Shown here one piece after another: positions 1 to 6,077 of a stretch of DNA of 11,195 nucleotides (position 1 is the first letter of the stretch; every line of letters begins with the position of its first letter). The stretch is from the NCBI GenBank assembly GCA_015489095.1, contig WFMN01000233.1, positions 1 through 11,195 on the forward strand. Reading direction: 5' to 3'. Position numbers and translations under genes: made by a program. The notes below the pieces were generated by a model. The model searched no databases. It saw nothing but the letters and a program-made list of their open reading frames with translations, and was not told the origin of the DNA. This DNA is from Mariprofundaceae bacterium. GTDB taxonomy: Bacteria; Pseudomonadota; Zetaproteobacteria; Mariprofundales; J009.

Positions 1-20
1 ATAATATCTTCTTTAGCCAT
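1..20 (-). CDS. infA: Translation initiation factor IF-1 (5' end only)
   Basis: Only the first six codons and two further bases lie in the window. They read MAKEDI and then probably I, which matches the strongly conserved IF-1 start (MAKED-I-). IF-1 is a small OB-fold protein that binds the 30S A site and helps IF-2 and IF-3 build the initiation complex. The ATG at 18-20 lies three bases after the adk stop, so it is almost certainly co-transcribed with adk and secY. An infA gene close to secY or adk is a known arrangement in several bacterial groups. The call rests on a very short stretch plus context. Confidence 0.85.
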
Positions 21-23
21 ACC

Positions 24-659
24 TTACTCTTCCATCGCCCGACACAACGCGTCGTAAACCGCCTCCAGCGAGGCGCCGCCATCGACACGACGGAACGCCG
101 GCTGCTCCTGATAATAGGCGATCAACGGCGCGGTCTGCTGTTCATACACGGCGAGCCTGCGCGTGATGACCTGTTCGCTGTCATCATCGCGTTGATAGAG
201 CGCGCCACCACACTGGTCGCACACCCCCTCCACCTTGGGAGGCTGAAACGCCACATGGTAGCCGCGGCCACAATCACGGCAGATGCGGCGGCCGCTTAAT
301 CGTTGCACCAGTTGATCGTGATCGGCATCCATGAAGATCACCCGATCCAACCGCTCGTTGTGCGACGCCAACATCGACGCCAACGCCTCGGCCTGCGCCA
401 CATTGCGCGGAAAGCCATCGAGCAGAAGCCCCGAACCAGCGCCCAAGCGGGACTCAATCATGCCGACCACCACCGCATCGGGAACCAATCCACCGGCATC
501 CATATAGGACTTCGCTTCGCGCCCCAGCGCACTGCCCGCTTTCACCTCGGAACGGAGCAGATCGCCGGTCGCCACCTGCTGCAGACCGAACGCCTCGGCC
601 AGCCGCCCCCCTTGGGTTCCCTTGCCAACACCGGGAGGGCCGAACAGGATGACATTCAT
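24..659 (-). CDS. adk: Adenylate kinase with a four-cysteine zinc LID
   Basis: This cytosolic kinase interconverts ATP plus AMP with two ADP. The 211 residues match the long bacterial form. The P-loop GPPGVGKGT is at residues 7-15, the AMP-binding TGDLLR at 31-36 and DGFPR at 81-85. The LID holds CRDC at 127-130 and CDQC at 147-150, a four-cysteine set of the kind that binds structural zinc. Many Gram-positive and some proteobacterial enzymes have this set, while the E. coli LID uses a hydrogen-bond network instead. QRDDD at 156-160 and the TRRL at 166-169 belong to the nucleotide-closing region. The ATG overlaps the secY stop as ATGA, which points to translational coupling. A GAGG about 11 bases upstream is a modest ribosome site. 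Confidence 0.97.
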   Translation of the reverse strand: MNVILFGPPGVGKGTQGGRLAEAFGLQQVATGDLLRSEVKAGSALGREAKSYMDAGGLVPDAVVVGMIESRLGAGSGLLLDGFPRNVAQAEALASMLASHNERLDRVIFMDADHDQLVQRLSGRRICRDCGRGYHVAFQPPKVEGVCDQCGGALYQRDDDSEQVITRRLAVYEQQTAPLIAYYQEQPAFRRVDGGASLEAVYDALCRAMEE

Positions 660-1987
660 CGCCGTTTCAGCCTCGCCTGCTTCATCAATCCTTCGTACTG
701 GTGCGACATCAGGTGGGACTGGATCTGCGCCATGGTGTCCATGGTCACCACCACCACGATCAGCAGGCTGGTACCACCGAAATAGAACGGCACCGACAGC
801 TTGGAGATCAGGTACTGCGGCAGCAGGCAGACCAAGGTTACATAGATCGCCCCCACCACGGTGATGCGGGAGAGGACAAAGTCGAGATACTCGCTGGTAC
901 GCTGCCCCGGCCGGATGCCGGGGATGAATGCCCCGTTCTTCTTCAGGTTATCCGCGGTATCCTTGGGATTAAAGACGATCGCGGTATAGAAAAAGCAGAA
1001 AAAGACCACCAGCACGGTGAAGATGGTCATGTACAACCACTGACCGGGAGACATCACCGCCGCCAGATCGCCCATCCACGCCATGCCGTCCACCCCCTTG
1101 GTGAACTGGGCAAAGGTGGCCGGCAACAGGATCAGGCTGGAGGCAAAGATCGGCGGGATCACCCCGGCGGTATTCACCTTGAGCGGCAGGAAGGAGGCCT
1201 TGCCACCGTAAAGGCGGTTCCCCACCTGCCGCTTGGCATACTGAATCGGAACGCGGCGCTGGGAGCGCTCAAACCAGACCACCACGCCGGTTACCACGAT
1301 GGCGAGGGTAAACAGCCCAAGCACGGTGAAGGCGGAGTACTCACCGGTGCGGGCGAGCTCCAAGGTTCGGCCGATCGCCGACGGCAGCCCGGCGACGATA
1401 CCCGAAAAGATGATCAACGAAATGCCGTTGCCGATGCCGCGCTCGGTGATCTGCTCTCCCACCCACATCAGAAAGACGGTGCCGGAAACCAGCGTGATCA
1501 TCGTCATCAAACGGAACGACAGCCCCGGATCGACCACCACCGGATGGCCGTTGACCGAGAACGACTCCAAGCCGATCGCCATTCCCATCCCTTGGAACAG
1601 CGCCAGCCCCACCGTGCCGTAGCGGGTGTACTGCGTGATCTTGCGCCTTCCCGCTTCGCCCTCTTTTTTCAACTGCTCCAGCGTGGGGGAGACCACGGTC
1701 ATCAACTGGATGATAATCGCCGACGAGATGTAGGGCATGATTCCCAGCGCGAAGATGGTCAACCGCGACAGCGCGCCACCGGAAAACATGTCGAACAGCC
1801 CCAGCAGGCTGCCGTGCGCTTGGTTGAAAAACTGCGCCAGCACCGTGGCGTCGATACCGGGAACGGGGATGTGCGCGCCGAGGCGGTAAACCACCAGCAT
1901 CCCCAGCGTGAACAGGATCCTGCTTTTGAGTTCCGGGATCTTGCCGATATTGCCAAGCCCGCCCATGGCTGCCATCTGATTCGGCAT
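656..1987 (-). CDS. secY: Protein translocase channel subunit SecY
   Basis: SecY forms the ten-helix channel of the SecYEG translocon in the inner membrane; it passes unfolded proteins outward and releases membrane helices sideways. The 443-residue length equals that of E. coli SecY. Alternating hydrophobic helices run through the protein, the first near residues 22-40. The plug and second helix region (FSGGALSRLTIFALGIMPYI, about 68-87) and the cytoplasmic loop with KRQVGNRLYGG are typical SecY landmarks. The C-terminus is basic (KQARLKRR). The ATG at 1985-1987 follows an AGAGG by eight bases. It lies 11 bases after rplO, its usual neighbour in the spc operon, and its stop overlaps adk. Confidence 0.98.
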   Translation of the reverse strand: MPNQMAAMGGLGNIGKIPELKSRILFTLGMLVVYRLGAHIPVPGIDATVLAQFFNQAHGSLLGLFDMFSGGALSRLTIFALGIMPYISSAIIIQLMTVVSPTLEQLKKEGEAGRRKITQYTRYGTVGLALFQGMGMAIGLESFSVNGHPVVVDPGLSFRLMTMITLVSGTVFLMWVGEQITERGIGNGISLIIFSGIVAGLPSAIGRTLELARTGEYSAFTVLGLFTLAIVVTGVVVWFERSQRRVPIQYAKRQVGNRLYGGKASFLPLKVNTAGVIPPIFASSLILLPATFAQFTKGVDGMAWMGDLAAVMSPGQWLYMTIFTVLVVFFCFFYTAIVFNPKDTADNLKKNGAFIPGIRPGQRTSEYLDFVLSRITVVGAIYVTLVCLLPQYLISKLSVPFYFGGTSLLIVVVVTMDTMAQIQSHLMSHQYEGLMKQARLKRR

Positions 1988-1998
1988 GGGAAAAGCCT

Positions 1999-2445
1999 CT
2001 ACGCCTCCAGAATGGTCAGGCTGCCGCCTGCCGCTTCGACCTTCCGCGCCGCGGACTTGGATGCCGCCGTGACCGTAATATTCAGCTTCTTGGCGACCTC
2101 ACCGTCGCCCAGCAGCTTGACCGGCGCGCTTGCCGAGCGCACCAGACCGGCGTCACAAAGCGCCTGCATGTCAACCGTTGCCCCATCGTCGAAACGATCC
2201 AGCGCCGACAGATTCACCACCTGAAACGGCTCGCGATTACGGGGGGTAAAGCCACGCTTGGGAACCCGACGGATCAGGGGCATCTGCCCACCCTCAAAGC
2301 CGCGCGCAATCGATGCGCCGGTGCGGGACTTCTGCCCCTTGTGGCCGCGCCCGCCGGTTTTGCCCTGCCCGGAACCCAGACCGGTACCAAGGCGTTTGCG
2401 CGCTTTGCGGCTGCCGGCATCGGCACGAAGATCGTTCAGTTTCAT
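1999..2445 (-). CDS. rplO: 50S ribosomal protein L15
   Basis: L15 is a late-assembly protein of the large subunit that contacts 23S rRNA through a long, basic, glycine-rich N-terminal extension. Here that part reads RKRLGTGLGSGQGKTGGRGH, at about residues 16-35, and is diagnostic of L15. It is followed by KGQKSRTG and by GFEGGQMPLIRRVPKRGF. The 148 residues are close to the usual 144-150. The C-terminal globular half carries the typical KLLGDGE stretch. The ATG at 2443-2445 has GGAG eight bases upstream and starts three bases after rpmD ends; the order rpmD-rplO-secY is the standard spc tail. Confidence 0.98.
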   Translation of the reverse strand: MKLNDLRADAGSRKARKRLGTGLGSGQGKTGGRGHKGQKSRTGASIARGFEGGQMPLIRRVPKRGFTPRNREPFQVVNLSALDRFDDGATVDMQALCDAGLVRSASAPVKLLGDGEVAKKLNITVTAASKSAARKVEAAGGSLTILEA

Positions 2446-2448
2446 CGC

Positions 2449-2640
2449 TTACGCTCCATCCTCAACGCGCACCAGATGGCGCACTTTATGAATCATTCCC
2501 CGCACCGCGGGGGTATCTTCCAGTTCAACCACCTGCTGCATCCGACGCAGCCCCAAACCGACCAGCGTCGCGCGCTGATCCCGGGCATAGCCGATACCGC
2601 TTTTCACCTGCCGAACCTTGATTGTTGCCTTGCTGGCCAT
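2449..2640 (-). CDS. rpmD: 50S ribosomal protein L30
   Basis: L30 is a small two-helix, three-strand protein bound to 23S rRNA. The 63 residues begin MASKATIKVRQVKSGIG and continue with QRATLVGLGLRRMQQVVELE, the recognisable L30 core, followed by TPAVRGMIHKVRHLVRVE. Length is normal for the short bacterial form. The ATG at 2638-2640 has GGAG seven bases upstream. The 32-base space after rpsE is longer than most in this cluster but shows no obvious hairpin. The protein is absent in some bacterial lineages, so its presence is mildly informative. Confidence 0.97.
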   Translation of the reverse strand: MASKATIKVRQVKSGIGYARDQRATLVGLGLRRMQQVVELEDTPAVRGMIHKVRHLVRVEDGA

Positions 2641-2672
2641 TGCTCTACTCCGCTAACGATATGGAAAGGTAT

Positions 2673-3155
2673 TTAGTCGTTCGACTTGCCGCGACGGGCA
2701 GCCACCTGCTCGGGGCTCTCGATCTGCTTCAATCCGTTGAAGGTGGCGCGCACGATGTTGATCGGGTTGCGCGAACCCAGTGCCTTGGTCAGCACATCGC
2801 GGATTCCCGCCGCATCCATCACCGCGCGCACGGCGGAACCGGCGATCACGCCGGTACCCTCGCTGGCGGGCTTGAGCAGCACCTTCGACGCATCTTGGCG
2901 CCCCACCACATGGAAATGGATGGTGCCGTTCTTCCGTGGCACCTGGATCAACGACTTCTTGGCGATATCGGTCGCCTTGCGGATCGCCTCCGGCACCTCT
3001 TTCGCCTTGGCGTGGCCGAAACCGACATGGCCGTTACCGTCACCGACCACCATCAGTGCGGAAAACCCCATGCGACGGCCACCGGCGACGGTCTTCGCCA
3101 CGCGGTTCACCGCCACCAGTTTCTCGGTTAGCTCCAGTTCATTCGCATTAATCAT
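2673..3155 (-). CDS. rpsE: 30S ribosomal protein S5
   Basis: S5 sits at the mRNA entry side of the 30S subunit and takes part in decoding fidelity and in unwinding mRNA. The N-terminal double-stranded-RNA-binding-like domain shows VAKTVAGGRRMGFSALMVVG (about residues 18-37), with VGFGHAKAKEVPEAIRKA following. The C-terminal part has GTGVIAGSAVRAVMDAAGI and the conserved LGSRNPINIVRAT. The 160 residues are close to the 166 of E. coli. The ATG at 3153-3155 has AGGAG nine bases upstream, and the gene begins 12 bases after rplR, as expected in the spc operon. Confidence 0.98.
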   Translation of the reverse strand: MINANELELTEKLVAVNRVAKTVAGGRRMGFSALMVVGDGNGHVGFGHAKAKEVPEAIRKATDIAKKSLIQVPRKNGTIHFHVVGRQDASKVLLKPASEGTGVIAGSAVRAVMDAAGIRDVLTKALGSRNPINIVRATFNGLKQIESPEQVAARRGKSND

Positions 3156-3167
3156 CTTCGACTGCTC

Positions 3168-3521
3168 CTAAAATTCCAAACCGCCGCTACGGGCACCCTC
3201 GGCCAGCGCCTTGACGCGACCATGATAGGGATAACGACCACGATCGAACGACACCGTCTTCAGCCCGGCCGCCACCGACTTCTTGGCCAGCAGCTCGCCC
3301 ACCTGACGGGCGGCGTCGCAATTGCTGCCTCCCTTGATATCGCCCTCAAGACTGGATGCCGCCATCAAGGTCGCCCCCTTGGCATCATCGATAATCTGCG
3401 CATAGATGTGGCGCGCGGAACGATAGACACTCAGCCGCAAGCGACCCGAGGCCTTGACACGGGCGCGAACGCGACGGGCACGACGGGTACCGGCATCCAT
3501 TTCATAGCGTTTCTTCGACAT
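3168..3521 (-). CDS. rplR: 50S ribosomal protein L18
   Basis: L18 binds 5S rRNA with L5 and L25 and docks it on the large subunit. The chosen start gives 117 residues beginning MSKKRYEMDAGTRRARRVRA, matching the usual length and start. The family landmarks LRLSVYRSARHIYAQIIDD and the C-terminal SFDRGRYPYHGRVKALAEGA are plain. The reading frame stays open for seven more codons upstream, with ATGs at 3525-3527 and 3540-3542. Those starts have a ribosome site touching the start codon, while the ATG at 3519-3521 has GAGG six bases upstream. It is preceded by the only large gap in the cluster, 117 bases after rplF. Confidence 0.97.
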   Translation of the reverse strand: MSKKRYEMDAGTRRARRVRARVKASGRLRLSVYRSARHIYAQIIDDAKGATLMAASSLEGDIKGGSNCDAARQVGELLAKKSVAAGLKTVSFDRGRYPYHGRVKALAEGARSGGLEF

Positions 3522-3527
3522 AACCAT

Positions 3528-3531
3528 CCTC
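3528..3531 (-). promoter_or_regulatory. Ribosome binding site deciding the rplR start
   Basis: GAGG on the minus strand, six bases before the ATG at 3519-3521. It supports that start over the in-frame ATGs farther upstream. The CU-rich tract upstream of the 3542-3560 hairpin is complementary to it. Confidence 0.7.
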
Positions 3532-3541
3532 ACACCATCCA

Positions 3542-3560
3542 TCTCCGGCCAGCCCGGAGA
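3542..3560 (-). other. Perfect 7-bp hairpin upstream of rplR
   Basis: In the mRNA sense the arms are UCUCCGG and CCGGAGA around a five-base loop GCUGG. There is no U-run after it, so it does not look like an intrinsic terminator. It sits 20 bases before the rplR start and could shape ribosome access, RNase processing or protein binding. Confidence 0.55.
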
Positions 3561-3638
3561 GGAGAATAACTCATTGAATTCAAAAAACCATCCACACGCC
3601 GACGGCGGCGAGCGGCACAGGGTGACTCCAGCCTGAAG

Positions 3639-4172
3639 CTAGGCCTTCTTGCCCTCCTTCATGGCGACATACTCACCCTCATAGCGCACACCCTTGCCTT
3701 TATAGGGCTCGGGCGGACGGAAGGCACGGATCTCGGCGGCCACCTGACCCACCTGCTGCTTGTCGATCCCCTCGATCACAATCTTGGTCTGCTCGACCTT
3801 CGCCGTGATCCCATCGGGCAAGGGATAGACCACCGGATGGGAGAACCCGAGCGACAGGTTTAGGTTCTTGCCCTGCAGCGCGGCGCGATAGCCCACGCCA
3901 CGAAGCTCCAGTGTCTTCGAAAACCCCTTGCTCACGCCGGTCACACAGTTGGCCAACAGCGCCCGCACCAGACCAAAATAGCTCTTGGTCTTCTTGTCGT
4001 CCATGCGCGAACACGCCACACGCAACTGGTCGCCCTCCTGTGCGACGGTTACGCCGTCGAACAGCGGGGCGGACATCACCCCCTTGCTACCTTTGACCTC
4101 AACCATCCGCTCGCCGATGGTCACCTCGACCCCCGATGGCACCGTGATGGGCTGTTTACCTATTCTTGACAT
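3639..4172 (-). CDS. rplF: 50S ribosomal protein L6
   Basis: L6 binds 23S rRNA near the sarcin-ricin loop, where elongation factors dock. It is a tandem of two related domains. The N-terminus MSRIGKQPITVPSGVEV and the C-terminal signature RPPEPYKGKGVRYEGEYV (about residues 152-169) are diagnostic, and GVGYRAALQGKNLNLSLGFSH marks the second domain. The 177 residues match E. coli. The ATG at 4170-4172 has AAGGAAGG about nine bases upstream. It follows rpsH by 24 bases; the exceptional 117-base gap before rplR lies on its downstream side. Confidence 0.98.
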   Translation of the reverse strand: MSRIGKQPITVPSGVEVTIGERMVEVKGSKGVMSAPLFDGVTVAQEGDQLRVACSRMDDKKTKSYFGLVRALLANCVTGVSKGFSKTLELRGVGYRAALQGKNLNLSLGFSHPVVYPLPDGITAKVEQTKIVIEGIDKQQVGQVAAEIRAFRPPEPYKGKGVRYEGEYVAMKEGKKA

Positions 4173-4196
4173 CTATCTATACCTTCCTTGGTTCGA

Positions 4197-4592
4197 CTAA
4201 AACAGGGTACAGAGCACTTCGCCACCGATGTGGGCGGCACGCGCTTTCTTGTCGGTCATAATCCCCTGCGAGGTGCTGATCAGCGCCACTCCGTAGCCGT
4301 TCTTCACCCGCGGCAGCGAATCCGCGTTGCAATAGACACGACGCCCCGACTTGGAGACGCGGGTGATCTCGCGGATCACGCCCCGACCCTCGTCATCGAA
4401 ACGCAAGGTCAGCCGCAGATAACGGCGCCCCTTGAAGTTGTACGCACGCACCCCGGCCAGATACCCCTCTTCCTTGAGGATCAACGCCATGGTGTGCAGC
4501 ACCTTGCTCGACGGCATCTCCACCCGCTCGATGCCTGCGGCCTGCGCATTGCGAATACGGGTCAACATATCTGCGATTCTGTCCATCATCAT
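4197..4592 (-). CDS. rpsH: 30S ribosomal protein S8
   Basis: S8 is a primary 16S rRNA-binding protein of the small subunit (helix 21); in E. coli it also represses spc operon translation by binding near the rplE start. The 131 residues show DRIADMLTRIRNAQAAG near the N-terminus and the C-terminal SKSGRRVYCNADSLPRVKNG plus GVALISTSQGIMTDKKAR, the S8 signature and RNA-binding loop. Three consecutive ATG codons open the frame. The first, at 4590-4592, was chosen because AGGAG lies nine bases before it; the others would be 12 or 15 bases away. The start lies 12 bases after rpsN. Confidence 0.97.
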   Translation of the reverse strand: MMMDRIADMLTRIRNAQAAGIERVEMPSSKVLHTMALILKEEGYLAGVRAYNFKGRRYLRLTLRFDDEGRGVIREITRVSKSGRRVYCNADSLPRVKNGYGVALISTSQGIMTDKKARAAHIGGEVLCTLF

Positions 4593-4604
4593 AGCGCTAT
4601 ACTC

Positions 4605-4790
4605 CTACCAGCTCGACTTGACCATGCCGGGAATGTTACCGGCAAGCGCATGTTTGCGCAGACAGATCCGACAGATGCCGAACTTGCGATACACCGAATG
4701 GGGACGGCCGCACAACTTGCAGCGGGTGTAGGCGCGCACGCCGAACTTCGGCTTACGATTACATTTTGCGATCAACGCTTTACTAGCCAT
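4605..4790 (-). CDS. rpsN: 30S ribosomal protein S14, short zinc-binding form
   Basis: S14 lies in the head of the 30S subunit. Two types exist: a long zinc-free form of about 100 residues, as in E. coli, and a short form of 61 residues with a zinc ribbon. This one is the short form: 61 residues with CKLC at 24-27 and CRIC at 40-43 forming the four-cysteine site, ending in the typical GMVKSSW. The ATG at 4788-4790 has GAGGG ten bases upstream, and that ribosome site overlaps the rplE stop. Placement between rplE and rpsH is standard. Because the zinc-free type is usual in gamma, beta and alpha Proteobacteria, this is a useful lineage marker. Confidence 0.98.
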   Translation of the reverse strand: MASKALIAKCNRKPKFGVRAYTRCKLCGRPHSVYRKFGICRICLRKHALAGNIPGMVKSSW

Positions 4791-4804
4791 ATCTTCAAAT
4801 CCCT

Positions 4805-5344
4805 CTATTTACGGAACGGCATGCTGAAATGCTTGAGCAGCGCGCGTCCCTCATTGTCTGTTTTCGCCGTGGTGCAGATGGTGATGTTCATCCCGCGGAT
4901 GGCGTCCACCTTATCGTAATCCACCTCGGGGAAGATGATCTGCTCCTTGATGCCCAGCGAATAGTTGCCGCGCCCATCAAACCCCTTGGGGCTGACACCG
5001 TTGAAGTCACGCACACGCGGCAGGGCGATGTTGATCAGGTGGTCGAGAAACTCCCACATCCGCTCGCGACGCAGGGTCACCTTACATCCCACCGGCATCC
5101 CCTCGCGCAGCTTGAAGTTGGCCACCGACTTACGCGCCTTGGTTACCAACGGCTTCTGACCGGTGATCAGGGTCATGTCCTGTACCGCCCCTTCGATCAG
5201 CTTCCGGTTCAGCGCCGCCTCGCCAACCCCCATATTGACCACGATCTTGGTGATCCGCGGGGTCTCCATGATATTTTTATAGCCGAACTCCTCGCGCATC
5301 GCCGGCGCTACCTTTTCGGCATACATCTCTTTCAGTCGTGCCAT
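4805..5344 (-). CDS. rplE: 50S ribosomal protein L5
   Basis: L5 binds 5S rRNA and forms an intersubunit bridge and tRNA contacts in the central protuberance. The chosen start gives 179 residues, the E. coli length, beginning MARLKEMYAEKVAPAM. Core signatures are PRITKIVVNMGVGEA, LITGQKPLVTKARKSVANFK, the LRRERMWEFLDHLI helix and RVRDFNGVSPKGFDGRGNYS, ending HFSMPFRK. The frame stays open 23 codons upstream, but that stretch covers the end of rplX and resembles no L5. AGGAG ten bases before the ATG at 5342-5344 fixes the start. In E. coli this junction is the S8 repressor target; whether that operates here was not resolved. Confidence 0.98.
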   Translation of the reverse strand: MARLKEMYAEKVAPAMREEFGYKNIMETPRITKIVVNMGVGEAALNRKLIEGAVQDMTLITGQKPLVTKARKSVANFKLREGMPVGCKVTLRRERMWEFLDHLINIALPRVRDFNGVSPKGFDGRGNYSLGIKEQIIFPEVDYDKVDAIRGMNITICTTAKTDNEGRALLKHFSMPFRK

Positions 5345-5354
5345 CGTGTTGACG

Positions 5355-5359
5355 CTCCT
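5355..5359 (-). promoter_or_regulatory. Ribosome binding site deciding the rplE start
   Basis: AGGAG on the minus strand, ten bases before the ATG at 5342-5344 and overlapping the rplX stop codon. It supports the 179-residue L5 and argues against the longer upstream reading. Confidence 0.75.
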
Positions 5360-5678
5360 AACTATCGAGCACTTCGCCGCATTTGCGGCAAGTGCGAACC
5401 TTGCGACCATCATCCAGCAGCTTGCTTCCCAGCTTCACACCGCTCTGGCAATTGCTGCAGTAAAACTGAACATTCGACACCGCCAGCGGCGCCTCTTTGT
5501 TGACGATGCCACCGGAACTCTGTTGCGTCGGGCGGGTATGGCGCTTGACCATATTGACCTTCCCGACCACCACGCGCCCCTTGGCGGGTAGGGTGCGGAT
5601 CACCTTGCCACGCGCGCCCTTATCGCGACCCGCGATCACGATCACCTCGTCGTCCTGACGCAATTTCATCTTTCTCAT
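5358..5678 (-). CDS. rplX: 50S ribosomal protein L24 with four-cysteine motif
   Basis: L24 is one of the first proteins to bind 23S rRNA and begins large-subunit assembly near the exit tunnel. The KOW motif is present at the N-terminal side (DDEVIVIAGRDKGARGKV, residues 9-26), followed by VNMVKRHTRP and the GGIVNKEAPLAVSNV stretch. The C-terminal part holds CSNC at residues 74-77 and CRKC at 97-100, which look like a zinc ribbon; E. coli L24 lacks it. The ATG at 5676-5678 gives 106 residues and has GGGAG 11 bases upstream. A GTG at 5685-5687 would add three residues but sits only two bases from that site. A third ATG at 5667-5669 is possible. Confidence 0.96.
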   Translation of the reverse strand: MRKMKLRQDDEVIVIAGRDKGARGKVIRTLPAKGRVVVGKVNMVKRHTRPTQQSSGGIVNKEAPLAVSNVQFYCSNCQSGVKLGSKLLDDGRKVRTCRKCGEVLDS

Positions 5679-5689
5679 TGTTACCACTA

Positions 5690-5694
5690 CTCCC
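5690..5694 (-). promoter_or_regulatory. Ribosome binding site deciding the rplX start
   Basis: GGGAG on the minus strand, touching the rplN stop. It is 11 bases before the ATG at 5676-5678 but only two bases before the in-frame GTG at 5685-5687, which makes the ATG the better start. Confidence 0.6.
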
Positions 5695-6062
5695 TACAAC
5701 ACTTCCGGTGCAAGTGAGATGATTTTCATATATCCCTTGTTGCGCAGCTCGCGGGTAACCGGCCCGAAGATACGGGTTCCCACCGGCTCGCCCTGCCCGG
5801 TCAACAGCACGGCGGCATTCTCGTCGAAGCGAATCGAGCTGCCATCCTTGCGCCGGAACTCCTTGGCGGTACGGACAACCACCGCCTTCTGCACCTCGCC
5901 CTTCTTTACCTTGCCGCCGGGGATGGCGTCCTTGACCGCGACCACAATCACATCGCCCACACGCGCATAACGGCGCTTTGAACCGCCCAGCACCTTGATG
6001 CAGGCAACCTTGCGCGCCCCCGAATTGTCGGCCACTTTCAGCACGGTTTCTGTTTGAATCAT
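5694..6062 (-). CDS. rplN: 50S ribosomal protein L14
   Basis: L14 is a beta-barrel protein of the large subunit that forms intersubunit bridges with 16S rRNA and, in many bacteria, is the site where the silencing factor RsfS binds. The 122 residues match the family almost exactly. Motifs include MIQTETVLKVADNSGARKV, the GDVIVVAVKDAIPGGKVKKG block (residues 36-55) and RIFGPVTRELRNKGYMKIISLAPEVL at the C-terminus. The ATG at 6060-6062 starts 15 bases after rpsQ. In E. coli the spc operon promoter lies just before rplN; no such promoter can be fitted into this short gap, so S10 and spc genes are probably continuous. Confidence 0.98.
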   Translation of the reverse strand: MIQTETVLKVADNSGARKVACIKVLGGSKRRYARVGDVIVVAVKDAIPGGKVKKGEVQKAVVVRTAKEFRRKDGSSIRFDENAAVLLTGQGEPVGTRIFGPVTRELRNKGYMKIISLAPEVL

Positions 6063-6077
6063 CGCCTAAACCTCGAT

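Larger units (their letters stand above)
3522..3638 (-). other. Unusually long rplF-rplR intergenic region
   Basis: This 117-base stretch is untranslated in an operon whose other gaps are at most 44 bases. Read as mRNA it has, in order, a GC-rich 5-bp hairpin, a run of six U, a CU-rich tract (UUCUCCUCUCC), a perfect 7-bp hairpin, and a GAGG ribosome site for rplR. The motif GGATGGT occurs three times. The flanking genes are full length, so this is not a decayed end of L6 or L18, and no convincing small ORF is seen. A regulatory, processing or internal-initiation role is possible but is inference only. Confidence 0.6.

Noticed and set aside
701..2224. A 507-codon open frame on the plus strand, antisense to secY and rplO
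   Set aside because: It lies wholly opposite well-identified conserved genes. Its translation is rich in His, Arg, Gln and Asp with no domain pattern, as expected from the complement of GC-rich codons. No ribosome site was evident.
3522..3542. A seven-codon upstream extension of L18, or a leader peptide there
   Set aside because: The upstream ATGs have GGAG or GAGG touching the start codon with no spacing, and the L18 family starts at the MSKKRYEMDAG position.
3561..3590. An internal promoter in the rplF-rplR gap (TATTCT as a -10 element)
   Set aside because: TATTCT matches only four of six consensus bases, and no acceptable -35 element lies at 16-18 bases from it.
3639..3700. Possible frameshift or truncation at the end of rplF to explain the following gap
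   Set aside because: L6 is full length (177 residues) with its conserved C-terminal signature and normal tail, so the gap is not a broken gene end.
5345..5413. A 23-codon upstream extension of L5
   Set aside because: It overlaps the rplX coding end and does not resemble L5. The AGGAG at 5355-5359 and the MARLKEMY start fit the family.
6063..6077. A separate spc operon promoter before rplN, as in E. coli
   Set aside because: The gap is only 15 bases and shows no promoter-like elements. A promoter inside rpsQ cannot be excluded but is not visible.
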